From the NCBI GenBank assembly GCA_029717555.1, contig JAMDHS010000025.1:1-64000 (forward strand): a stretch of DNA of 64,000 bases, read 5' to 3'. The notes under the pieces are model-generated. The model was not told the origin of the DNA. It was given only the letters and a program-made list of their open reading frames with translations, and did no database searches. The position numbers and the translations under genes are program-made. Below, piece by piece: positions 43,021 through 54,186 of this stretch. This DNA is from Peribolospora baueri. Lineage: Eukaryota; Basidiomycota; Peribolosporomycetes; Peribolosporales; Peribolosporaceae. How positions within the stretch are numbered: position 1 is the first letter of the stretch; each line of letters starts with the position of its first letter.

Positions 43021-46000
43021 ATGGCTTCGTCACAGAAGATCAAGATCGCCATTGGTGAGCTGGATCAGCCAGCTGAGAGAGAGAAAGAGAAGGGTTTGAG
43101 AAGCACGGTAACTGCACAGATCGCACGCTCATCTTGTTCTCCGTCGTGTGACCCTCCCTTATCTCTGTAGACCGCGGTGGGGTGAGTGTCCTCGCTAGTC
43201 ACCCCGCTGAATAGCTCTACTTCGAGGAGTATTCATCCCATGCCTTCCCTTCCTCCTCCCGTGCCTCTTCTCCACACAGACCTTCACCGACTGCCTTGGC
43301 ATCGTGCCAGGTCGGAAGGAAGGTGAGCGGCGAGACTTCCGCGTGACGACCTTGTGTCCAACTCCTCGGCCCCAACACGCCCAGGAGTGCTCCTTCTCAC
43401 TAAATCTCTCTCTACCATGGACCATAATTCATCTTTCTATTACCAGGCGACATCCTTGTCAAACTGCTCTCCCAAGATCCGAAGAACTACAAGGACGCAC
43501 CGCGAGAAGGCGTGCGACGCATCCTCGAGATTGCCAGGGGAACAAAGATTGCCAGGGAAGAGCAGATTCAGACGGACGATGTTGGTACGTATGTGCATGG
43601 ATGAGGTTTCGGTTTTGCTTCGGCAGCAGGACATCTCCACCTCTCGCTGATGTCGTCGCTATCTACCGCCTCCTTAACCTAGAGTGGATTCGGCTCGTGA
43701 GTCAGACAATCATCCGTGTGATCACTTGCGGTGCATGCTCACCTACAAGGCTTATGTCCTATATTGCAGAGCACGACGGTTGCCACGAATGCGCTACTGG
43801 AACGCAAGGGAGAGAAACACGCCTTGCTTATTACCAAGGGTTTCAAGGTGTGAATTAAGCACATCGCTCGTTGGTTACGTTACAAATAGACACCCCCAAT
43901 TGAGGCAGAGTGTGCTGACCGCTCACTTCTGTCCCTCTTTTCCGTTGATACCCGATCGTCTCTAGGACCTCGTCCAGATCGGTAACCAGTCCCGCCCCCG
44001 GATCTTCGACCTCGCGATCCGCAAACCGGACGTTCTCTACTCCACAGTGGTGGAAGTCGACGAGCGCGTCACACTCGTTGGCTACACGTCTGATCCCAAT
44101 GCCGAGGCAAACGCTGTTAAGTTTGATGAGGAAGGCAAGGTGTTGAGGAAGTACAAGGACGGAAAGGAAGAAGACGTGGACGGGGCGAGCGAGGAGTGGA
44201 AGGGGGAGATCATCAGGGGTTTGAGCGGAGAGGCGGTTCAGGTTTTGAAAAAGCCTGGTTAGTACAGGCCGTCGGGCGACTGAGCCTGCTTGCGTCAGAC
44301 AGTATAGGCTAGGGTGGAAGTCGATGACTGGTTGCGCTTCTGTCCCCGTCTCATGTCACTCTATTCAGATCTTACCCAGGTGAAGAAGGACTTGCAGAAG
44401 CTGTACGACGAGGATTACCGAACGGTGAGCTACTTCCTCTATCGACATACCTCATTCATGTCCTCCGGTTTAATCCGTTCTTACTCTTCACGTCCACCAC
44501 GGCACCGGGCGACTAGCTCGCCATAGTCTTCATCCACTCGTACACGTACCCAGAGCATGAGCTCCAAGTGGGAGCGCTGGCGAAAGAGGTCGGCTTCAAG
44601 CACGTATCCATCTCTTCGCAGCTTATGCCAATGATCAAGATGGTTCCTCGTGGAACTAGCACTACGGCTGATGCGTATTTGACGCCTGTCCTCAAGGCTT
44701 ACATCGATGGTGAGGCGCCTCTTTCTGCGCAAGCTGGCAGTCCCAAGAAAGGCATGTCGTGCGGCCATCGAGAGCGATACTTATTTCCGGATCCGCCTTA
44801 CCTCCCTCTCCCCTCTTTTAGGCTTTTTCGACGGTTTCGATCCTTCCCTCCGTTCTGGAAAAGCTGGCACGCGCGTCGAGTTCATGATGTCTGACGGGGG
44901 ACTGACCGAGGTTGATCGGTTCTCGGGCCTCAAGTCTATCATCTCTGGGTGAGCTGCCGTCTTACGTTTCCTTGCTACTCACGTTTCCCGTCCCCTTTCA
45001 CATATGCGACGAGTTTTTTCTAATGCCCTTTCTGGACCACCCTGTTCATTCAGTCCCGCCGGCGGCGTAGTCGGCTTTGCCTTGACTTCGTGGGATGAGA
45101 AGAACAAGACGCCGGTCATCGGTCTGGACATGGGAGGCACCTCCACTGACGTTTCACGATTCGATGGTCGTTACGAACACATCTTCGAGACCACCATCGC
45201 TGGCGTGTCTATCCAGGTACGTCTCAGTGCGAATCCTGTACGTGATTCTAAAGGCAGGAGTTGAGCATGGTATACGCGTTGTTCATCTACGCAGTCGCCT
45301 CAACTCGACCTCAACACCGTGGCGGCAGGCGGCGGCTCCCGGCTCTTCTTCCGCAACGGCCTCTTCAACGCTGGCCCTGAGTCTGCCGGAGCCCACCCAG
45401 GCCCCACATGTTATCGCAAAGGAGGGCCTCTGACGATCACTGACGCCAACTTGGTCCTCGGTCGACTCGTCCCGGAACACTTCCCTAAGATCTTCGGGCC
45501 GAACGAGAACGAGGGATTGGATCTTGAGGCGAGCAAGGGGGAGTTTTCAAAGTTGAGGGAGCAGATCAATCGCGAGACGGGGAAGGATCTGAGCTTGGAT
45601 GAGGTGGCTTGGGGGTGAGTTGAGAAGCACCCTTCTTTCTTTTCCGTCTACCACGTCCTACTCCCGAGCCAGAGAGCGTGACATCTGCCTTTCTTTTCGG
45701 TGCGATTGAATCCCGTCGCATCTTCTCGTCTGCCTCACAGGTTCATCAAAGTGGCCAACGAGACGATGTGCCGGCCGATCCGTACCTTGACCGAAGCACG
45801 CGGCTACTCTACGTCGAAGCACATTCTCGCCTCCTTCGGTGGCGCGGGCGGTCAGCATGCGTGTGCGATTGCTTCTACGCTCGGGATCCAGACGGTACTC
45901 GTGCACCGATACTCGTCCATCCTCTCCGCGTATGGCATGGCTTTGGCGGACAGGGTGAATGAGAGGCAGGAGCCTTCATCCGAAACGTGGGACGGGGAGA

Positions 46001-46964
46001 ACGGGGAGGCTCTGAAGAGGATGAGGAAGAGGATCGATATCCTGGAGAGAGAGGCTCGTGTAGTGCTCACCGGTCAGGGATTCTCGGAGGAAAGAGTCAA
46101 GAGCGAAATTTACCTGTAAGCGCTGACTTGCTGTCTCGAAGTACATGGTTCTTTGCGGGCGGGAACGCCGGAGGGGTCGACAACTGGTTGGGTAGTGCTG
46201 ACTTGATTCGCTCACATGCCCTTCCTGATGTGCCACAGGAATATGAGATACGAGGGCACGGATACTTCGCTGATGATCCTCAAGCCCGAATCCGACTGGG
46301 ATTTCGAGCGAGAGTTCGTCAATCAGTACAAGCAGGAGGTGGGTCCTTCGTGTGCTTTTGGGAGGCCGATGGCTCGTTCATGCTCACCCGACGGTCTTGC
46401 TGACCATGCTTTGCCTCCCCTGTTGTCACTTTCCTATCTTCTATCTCATTTGCTCGCTCTTTCTTGATCTAAGTTCGGCTTCCTCCTAACCGACAAGCGC
46501 ATCGTCATCGACGACGTGCGCGTACGAGCCATTGGAAAAACATTTGACAGCCTGGGCGAAAGCGTGTTCGAGGAAACCTCCAAGACCGACTTCAAGCCTA
46601 TTTCCTCGTCCGCGGGAGGAGAGAACGACCTGAAGAGCGAAGGGCAGAAAAGCGTGTATTTTGAAGGTACAGGGAGGGTCCAAACGCCCGTCTGGTCGAT
46701 TGCTCGGATGAAGAAGGGCGATCTCGTCGAAGGGTGAGTGAAATTCCCCGACCTGCCATTGAATCCACTTCATTGCCCTCGCTAGCAGGAGCGATTTCAA
46801 CGCGTGCTAAGCCCATTGGCTTCATCTTGTTTCCTGCTCGACCTCCTATTTTACACCTGCGCAGTCCCGCCATCCTCCTCGACGAGACGCAGACCATCGT
46901 CGTCGATCCCAAGTGTACGGCCAAGATCACGAGCAAGCACGTGTGGATTGACGTCCGCAAGTAA
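43021..46964 (+). CDS. 5-oxoprolinase/hydantoinase A-type subunit (HyuA half only)
   Basis: Exons: 43021-43054, 43171-43181, 43280-43322, 43447-43584, 43683-43696, 43770-43847, 43966-44257, 44369-44424, 44517-44709, 44822-44948, 45054-45216, 45295-45614, 45741-46115, 46239-46338, 46474-46733, 46865-46964; 767 aa, all phases closing. Family marks are DRGGTFTDC at the N-terminus, [14 protein letters not shown], the second ATPase-fold motif [27 protein letters not shown] and [18 protein letters not shown]-dependent 5-oxoprolinase opens 5-oxoproline to glutamate in the glutathione cycle. The fungal enzyme is normally one chain of nearly 1300 residues with HyuA followed by HyuB. Here the protein ends after HyuA at TAA 46962-46964, and no HyuB-like sequence occurs before the next gene. 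The stop is part of AAGTAAGT, a perfect splice donor. An alternative last intron (46961 to an acceptor near 47010) would add only about 18 basic residues. Confidence 0.85.
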
Positions 46965-47357
46965 GTGGTCCGTCCGTCAAAGTGGGACTGGAAAGAGGGA
47001 ACGTGCAGGCGTCGTCATCGTTCTGACGACCGACGAGAGAATGCATCAAGGAAACGCTCGGAAGGGACGTAGATTTTGGGCATCGGTCTCGTTTTGGCTT
47101 TCCATCTGCCTTCCCCTGCAATACCGATTGTTTTGCAAGTTGAACCGTCGTAGAATACCAGAATGCAATGCCATTCAGCCTGCTTCATCCCGAGGCCTGC
47201 CTGTTAGATCGGGGGTAGGGCAGCCCTGGAACAGACGAGTCAGTTCAAGGTACTATGAGGCACCTAACTTCCTCGCATTGAATGCTATCAACGTAGAGTA
47301 GGTTGAAAAAGACTAGACGGTATCCTTTCAGACATGGGAAGAATCCTCGGACTAGAA
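46965..47357. other. Convergent intergenic region; HyuB half absent
   Basis: 393 bp between the HyuA stop and the ARL2 stop. I read it in all frames for HyuB motifs and found none. It contains only short open frames. Confidence 0.6.
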
Positions 47358-48575
47358 TTACACCGCTCCCGCTGTCATTGCCTCGCGCTTCTGTGCATCT
47401 GAAAACTCCTTGTTTCCCCGAATGAGCCCTTCACCGCTCGCCGACGTCGCCCCAGTTGGTGGAGGAGCACCGGAGAAGTATATCCTCCTGGCGACATCTT
47501 CCACCGTCCAGTCAAGCCCTGCAAGGAGGTTTTCGCCCGTCACTGCGCTGCACGGCTGGATGCGCCATGCGTGGGAGGTGATGCTGGGGAGAGCGAGGGC
47601 CTTCATACAACAAGAAGAAATGGCAGCGTGAACGATGGAACGGGAGCAGGAGGATCGGTACAGATATACGAAAAATCGGAAAAGAAGATAGGACGGCGAG
47701 CCAAAGCCGGATCGGCTCACCTCCTTGATCTCGTCCGGCGACATGGACCCGCGAATGTCCTGCTTGTTGGCAAAGACGAGTAAGGTAGCGCCGGCTAATC
47801 GCTGTCGTAAGGCCATCCATAAAGTCCATCCAAGCAAAGGGAAAAGCAAGTGAACAGCATCTTGAGCTTTCTAGCCCTTTCCCATGCGACGCCCTGTTAG
47901 TCCTCCAGCCCCAGTCCATAGACACACCTCCTCTGTCAACAAAGCTCCCAGCTCGTCCTTGCAGTCTTGCATGCGCATCCGATCACCCGAATCAACCACC
48001 CATACAATGGCATCTGTCTGCTCAAAATAATTTCGCCAGTAGGGACGGAGTGTGCGCTGGCCTCCTACGTCCCCTTGAGGGAGAAGGAGGAACGTTGAAC
48101 GTGGGGATGGGAATAAAGGACGAGGTGCCTTGAGCAACGAGTAGGACTAAAAGAAACTGGAATTTAGGACAAGTGGAAAGCTCCACAAAAACTCTCACAG
48201 ACGTTAAGAGTGTATCTGAACGCATGGGGAGCAAAGCCAACGGGGTAAAGAAGGTGGGCACGGGTTAGCGAAGCGTTCACGGTGGGCCAGTTCACAAGAT
48301 GAGCTCACCCGCGGTGCACAAATGTCTTGATGTTAAATCCAAGCGTGGGGCTAATAGTAGAAATGTCCTCGCCGTTGATTTTTTTTATGATCGTCGTCTT
48401 GCCAGCATTGTCGAGGCCTAGGAAGAGGATGCGCATTTCCTTTTCTTTCACTAATACGTAGGCAGGGCGAGACGAGGCGGAGAGGGGAGGTTAGCTTGGC
48501 TCAGTGGGCCGTCGGGGAGGGCACTCTCAACTCTCACTCACTCCGGTTCTTGCGAATGACGGTGAGAAGACCCAT
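47358..48575 (-). CDS. ARL2: ADP-ribosylation factor-like GTPase ARL2
   Basis: Exons 48542-48575, 48309-48450, 48199-48215 (17 nt), 47928-48073, 47721-47801, 47358-47600; 220 aa. Motifs in order: MGLLTVIRK with Gly2, P-loop GLDNAGKTT, switch [13 protein letters not shown], switch [19 protein letters not shown], and CSAVTG. The pattern fits ARL2 (fission-yeast Alp41, budding-yeast Cin4) better than ARF1, notably FVHRGYTLNV and [16 protein letters not shown]2 works with tubulin cofactors in alpha/beta-tubulin folding and hence microtubule integrity. The C-terminus runs about 30 residues past the usual 184-aa family length with a Gly/Ser/Glu-rich tail. Two introns use AAG acceptors. Confidence 0.93.
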
Positions 48576-48877
48576 TTTTTCCGTCCTCGTCTTGTTTCGC
48601 ACTTCTTTAGGGACGGTCGCCGCTTCTCTATCTACCTCGACGATCCAAATTGCAACGACGCCCTGCAGCTGATCGATGGTCACGTGAATGTTCCTTGGCT
48701 GCACCGTCGAGACCTTTCATACCAATATACCAATTCATCACATCATGGATGAGTTGTTCTCGCAATTCGATTAGCCTGACTTGCAAGACCACGAGCAGGA
48801 TGACCTTCCCGTTGGGCACTAGAGCCTCCTTCATTTTGAAGCATGTAAGATACAGAATGACAAGACAGGAGATTTTT
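48576..48877. promoter_or_regulatory. Promoter region of ARL2 / 3' flank of CBP80 gene
   Basis: 302 bp between two minus-strand genes in head-to-tail order. It must contain the ARL2 promoter. No distinct element is seen. Confidence 0.45.
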
Positions 48878-51800
48878 TCACTCGTTCATCAACGCGCTAG
48901 CCTCGTTCCAGATCTTTCGAGCGTATGCGTCCTCTGGCAACGTGGAGAACACGTTCGCTTGGATGACCTCTCGATTCGTCGACAGAGGCACATTGAACTG
49001 CGAGAGATAAACGGCGCGAAGGGGAGAAAGAAGCGTTATGTCAAAAACAGGGACTCGCCATCGAGAAAAGGAGACAAGGCCGGGTGAGAGAGAGAGCATC
49101 ATAAGACCGACACTCACCCTTCGAACAAACTCCTTGTACCATCCCCGCTTCCACCACGCCTGCCACTCTTCCTCCTCTCCCACAGCCTCCTTCATATCCT
49201 CTTCAACGAGCCCGGCAAGACCGGCCATCACGGCAACGAGGCCCTTTCTCTGCTCGCCCCTGATCGTTTCAAGCTGAGTGCGCGCCTCGCTCGCTGTCGT
49301 CGTACCAGCCGCGGCCGCGGCAGCAGCAGCTTTGAGTGGGTTCTCAGGAAGGCTGGCTGGGAGAGAAGAAGGGAGTGCAGTCTCGTTGCTGCCCGTCGTC
49401 TCCTCGTCCTCCATTACCTCGTCGCCCGCCGCTGCCGCCGCAGCTTCGGCGGCTCGTTTGGCTTCACTCTCCTCGGCCTCGCGACGCTCGAGCGCCTCGA
49501 GCCTGTCCCTCACCTGGTCCACTCGGCCATTCATCTTCTCGACCGTCATCCTTAGCAGGTCCCACGCGCCAAATCGGCTCCAATCATGCTTGATCGGCTG
49601 CTCATTAGCGAGCTGGGTAGCGACTGGTGGGAGGAAGGGAGACGTAGGGATGGGAAGTAGGAAGTCGATGACGTCCGTGGGCTCGATGATGCGGTACTGC
49701 AACAGCTTGTCAATAACCATAAAGCACCATTGCTGCGAGGTGGACCAGAATCGCGCTACTCCGCTCAGGAATGCTTGACGATGAACCGGGGTCTCCGACA
49801 GGGAGCGTAGCAACGTGTGGTACCTAGAAGAAGTAGCGAAATAAAAGGCTGAGGTCCACTAAACTCTTAACTATGCTTTTGGCTAGGGCCTGAACTCACC
49901 TCTCGACTACGTTAAGGAAATGCGAAAAGCTCCTACTGCCGATCATCAAAACGGACTGGATGACCATGTCGCGGAGCAGCAACTCCGCTTCTGCCTCGTT
50001 TTCCACGACTGTGGTATCGTCTGGGCCCGGCTCGGTGGTCGGCAGGAGGGAAGTCTTCATGGCTTCGAGCTTGGTCGTCATAACGTCTACGGGGGTCTTG
50101 GACCGAAGCGCAGTCATAAGCTCGTCCACCGTGCTGTGGCAGGGATGGGCTGGAGGGAGATTTGCAACATCCTGCCATTAGGACGGCTTGCCTTGTTGTC
50201 ATGGACTTTTGCCAGTTCGACGACTTACCCGAATCTTCGTATGAGAAGCTAGGGCCCGCAGCCTCAGCAGGGAGAACGGGTCCCACAAGGCTATCGGGGA
50301 GAGTCTCCTTGATGCGATCGTAGTAGCTCAACCGGACCTCTAACTCGATAACGCGAGCTATGAAGGCGCGTTTAGGGTGACTAACAGGCAGCGAAAGGTC
50401 GGGCAGCCTAAACGTCAGGAAGTCAGAGATAGTCAGATTCTGGTCGATGGGAATTATTCACGTCGTCTAGAGGACGTGGTACAGCACAAGACGCACCATT
50501 CCTTCCAGCCCCAGGAAAAGTTGAAATTGCTGAGGTGAACGCTGAACCAGTCTGCCAAACGTCTTATGCACTCAACGTCCATGTTGTCCTTTCCGCTCGG
50601 ACCGCCGCGACCGAGGCTGGCATAAAGCCTGCGCACAGATTTTCCGAGCGATGGCGCAACGGTGGAGGGAGAAGCCTTGCAAATCTCGACAATCAGAGAG
50701 GTGTAGTAGAGTTCTTTCTGCGGGGCCATGGGAAGGAGCAACATAGTGGAGATAATTGTCTGCACGAAGCGAGGTATTAAAACGATCAATCAAAGTTTCA
50801 ATGTACCTTGCCTTCAGACAGTTGCGCCACTCACTTCGACGAGAAGATCTTCGAGCACCCATCCTGCTTTGGAGCCCTCTTCCGAATGTTTTTCAGCGCC
50901 GAAGCTGCCTCCTTGCTTGTTACGGAACGTCCCCACTTTGAGCCAGCGAGGTAGCTGGAACAGGATTTTGGCACATTCTTTGCGATTCACTTCAAAGATG
51001 TCGATAATGTCGCTGAGAATAGCCCGAAGGATGACGTTGTCCGGCGTGGCAATGCGAGCAAGAGACTACCACAAACGGGAAACGAGCGAGACAGGTAAGG
51101 AGATGCCCCTCCAAGTCGTGTCGCGAACCATAGGCGCTGGACTCACCTCGCTGAACCAACGGGCGGCCGTACCGACCCTCTTCGCCCCCAGCTCCGTTCG
51201 TCTCTTCCGACTGCGCCTCTGCGCGGCCCCGGGCCGCTCCTTCCCCGGAGCTACGGTACCCACATCTGCCAGCGCCTTCGCGACCGAGCCCCCTCCCAAG
51301 AAATCATCTTCCTCTTCGGGCGGAACGAGCACCTCGGGAAGATCGATAGGTTCGGGTAAGCCGGTCTCACCAGTGTCACCATCCGCGTTCGTAGAGGGCA
51401 GGGGTTCAAGGATCAAAGGAGCCAGGTCACTGGGACGAGGGATGAAAGTGGGACGGGCAAATCCGCTCGCGCGAAGGTCTCGCAAAGCCGCGACCAAAGT
51501 GTCGAAAGACTGTCCGCAAAAAAAGGAAATGCTGGTTAGAACTCGTTTATCTTACGAAGAGAGCGAGGCAGGTACGACTTACTTCTTCCGTCTGCGAACT
51601 GCCACCACTCGGGCTTGTCAGTTCCGTCTGTGCTTCCCTGCCCTGAGCATATGCCTCCACGGCTTGAACGAGCGCGTCCGTCTCGATGGGTGAATACACA
51701 TTGAGATCCTGACCGGCCAGTATCAGCGTCTCAATTATCATGACGGCAGTGCGATCGCCACGCGACAGAGTAACTCCAGGCTCCTCGAACACGGCGGCAA

Positions 51801-52796
51801 ACGACTGAAGGAGGGTGAGCAAAGACTTTGGGGTTACCAAATTGGCGGAAAGGAGATAGGCGAACAGGTGAAGCTGAAAAATGATAGCGAAGGGTCGTTA
51901 GCGAGGGGTTCTGAAGATTTGCAGAGCCTTATAGATGCGGAAGATCCCTCTGAATAGAGCTGCACTTACATTCAGTCGCACGTTCCTCCACAGTCTGGCG
52001 TCGAGATACCCTCTAAATGCCTTGACCAGATCTTGCAAAACGTCCTTGCCAGACACTTTTACCTCGTGATTTTCACTCGCAAGCGGCACTTCGTCGCCTT
52101 CCGAAGGCGGAGGAGGAGCGTTCGGTCGCAAGAGAAGGGCGAGAAGGGCGGCAATGTGGACTAGCTTGTAAGGCTGCTCAGTCGTCCTAAGGCATCCAAA
52201 TGCAAGGGATAATCCGTAGATGCACATAACGCGTAAGAATCGAAATGGAACACTATTGAAGCATCTCGAAGAGGGAGCGTTCACTCACATCACCCGGAAG
52301 TTTCGAAGCACGGCCGACGGCATCGAGGGGTATTGGTTCTCGATGTAGTTGGCCATCAACGGCAAGTGCTCCACCGCGTCGAAATCCTAAACAAGAAATG
52401 ACGGCCATCATTTAGGTGAGTCTCGCTTTCGGAACACAGGGCTCTTCTACCGGCGGTGCGAACGAAAGTAGGCGGGAGGGTATCAAGTCTAACGGTTATG
52501 AGAGATGACGATTGACAACTCTTACTCACATCTTCCTCTCCCAGCTGGTACATTGTGTCCCTTACTTTAGTAATCTGGTCATTCCTCCTAGAATCTCCAT
52601 ACCCTCCGTGAAACTCCCTTCGTCCACCGCGTCTGTCTTTCCTGCGCCCGCCTCCACCACCGCCGCCGCCGCCGTAGGAGCCGCCATATCCGTTTCCACC
52701 GTATCCGTCGCCGGCGAACTGCATCCCACCGTACCCGCCGTGGGCAAAGACGCCGTAGGCTTGTCCCTGAACGGGTGAGTCGTAATAGGTCGCCAT
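48878..52796 (-). CDS. CBP80: Nuclear cap-binding complex large subunit (CBP80/NCBP1)
   Basis: Exons 52530-52796, 52289-52386, 51970-52186, 51583-51873, 51147-51509, 50835-51065, 50497-50759, 50229-50407, 49900-50149, 49118-49823, 48878-48997; 994 aa, all phases closing. The first about 75 residues are Gly/Tyr/Arg-rich (GGYGGMQFAGDGYGG). A first MIF4G-like helical domain follows (VRLNLHLFAYLLSANLV), then helical segments including NFNFSWGWKEW, ALP-type junction EDSAHPCHSTVDELM, and the C-terminal helical block (FSHFLNVVERYHTLLR, WSTSQQWCFMVIDKLL). An acidic Ala/Glu-rich insert lies in exon 10. CBP80 pairs with CBP20 on the m7G cap and steers splicing, export and decay. The Gly-rich head resembles RNA-binding proteins and is an addition to the family core. 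The divergent SPT4 start is 202 bp away. Confidence 0.92.
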
Positions 52797-52998
52797 GATC
52801 GTCCTCTAGAGAATCTGAGCCCTGCCTTTTTGACTGCTTGGTCTTAAGCGATCGAGTGGAAGATGGGACAAGCACCAATTTGGGGCTGGAGGAATGACCG
52901 CAGCAGTCACGTGGTCAAAGCATCACCTTCGCAGTCGGCTCCATTTCCACCTCCACTACCACGACCAAAGGGAAGCACAAGACAAACGCTAGGTAGCC
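52797..52998. promoter_or_regulatory. Divergent promoter region, CBP80 / SPT4
   Basis: 202 bp between opposite start codons of two RNA polymerase II-related genes, so a shared promoter is likely. No motif is obvious. Confidence 0.5.
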
Positions 52999-53528
52999 AT
53001 GTCGGGCACGAGCAGAAAGGCGTATCGGGCATGCCTTAAGTGCCACTTTGTGCAGTCGGCCGTGGAATTTCGCGCGCAGGGGTGCCCCAACTGTGAGGAC
53101 ACGCTTCAGGTGAGTTGGGCTACCTGTGCGGGACCGCAACGCCGCTAGTTTTCCAGGTGGCACGACCTGATCAAGTCAGTTCACCTTCGATTTTCCTTCT
53201 TCGTCATCTCGATACTGGTGGTGTTATATGATTTTTAGATGCAAGGCAATCCAGATCGCGTCTCCGAGTGCACGACGAGCATCTTCGACGGCACGATCGC
53301 TATGATGCAGCCGGAGAAGAGCTGGGTGGCGCGGTATCAAAAACTAGGTAAGTTGCCTTCGGTTATCTGACGGACGCACCATGAGACCGTTCTTGAAGCG
53401 TGAAGAGGAGGATTTCAACCTAACTTCTATTCGTCTGTCTTCTGCGCGTCGGGTTACGTCGTCATCCAGGTGGGAAGGTACCCGGCCTTTACGCCGTCCG
53501 GGTTACAGGAACCCTACCGGAGGAATGA
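52999..53528 (+). CDS. SPT4: Transcription elongation factor Spt4 (DSIF small subunit)
   Basis: Exons 52999-53109, 53239-53347, 53470-53528; 92 aa. The zinc finger is clear (RACLKCHFVQ and GCPNCE, two CxxC pairs), as are the Spt5-contact region (STTSIFDG-like CTTSIFDGTIAMM), ARYQKL and PGLYAVRVTGTLPEE. Spt4 binds the NGN domain of Spt5 and keeps RNA polymerase II processive. The protein stops about 10-20 residues before the usual family length (about 100-118). In the next frame the sequence continues with DIVSRRKQAEALSTT before a stop, so a one-base change near 53526 may have cut the tail. The conserved fold is complete. Confidence 0.88.
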
Positions 53529-54186
53529 CATCGTCAGCCGAAGAAAGCAAGCGGAGGCCCTGTCAACGACCTGATCTCCATGTGCTCAAATTGAAGCCAT
53601 GGTCCTCTGGCACGCTTGGTTACCAGAGAAGCTCGACGGTTTCGTACTTCTCCAGGCAAGGCTAGGACTTTCCGACTCTCAGCTCTACACCTTGTACTTT
53701 AGCATCCTGTATTGGAAATCATCAACTCGGTTTGGATCAACCTCGGCGCCTTCAAGTGACTGTCGGAACAGGGCCTGTCCGCAAGACGGGGCCGTACTAG
53801 CGGCGTCGCCGAGAGACGACTCATCCAAGCTCGAAACTCGGTCCTCTTGTGTTCCCCTAGGTGCGAACCCTTTCTGACAGCCTGCACAAATATGTTGACT
53901 TTGGAAGCTTCTCCGTTCATATCACTCACGAGGCACATGAGGCACGCGGCCAAGCGTGCCCCTTACCCTTTGCCTCCAGGCCGGAGGCGGTTGTAATGTT
54001 CGTGACCAAACGTCAAGGTGCCTCTATCAAATTTTAGAGACCGATCCCAAAGTGTAGCCTTTCTTGTTCGACGTCGTACCTGTTCTTGCACCACGCGTAC
54101 AGCTAATTCCTTTCACGACAGCGGTCACCTCTAAAGCAACCTCGGCGATGCTCCCGTTCGATGGTACGGAGGCATCGAAAGACAGC
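53529..54186. other. Convergent intergenic region
   Basis: About 660 bp between the SPT4 and AlkB-type stops. It has short open frames only (for example 53599-53877 plus), with no family resemblance. Confidence 0.55.

Noticed and set aside
46965-47357. Possible HyuB exons after the HyuA gene
   Set aside because: I checked all frames for HyuB-like motifs and found none; only short unrelated frames are present.
53599-53877. Plus-strand frame of 92 codons after SPT4
   Set aside because: No family resemblance, no convincing start, and it lies in the 3' flanks of two convergent genes.
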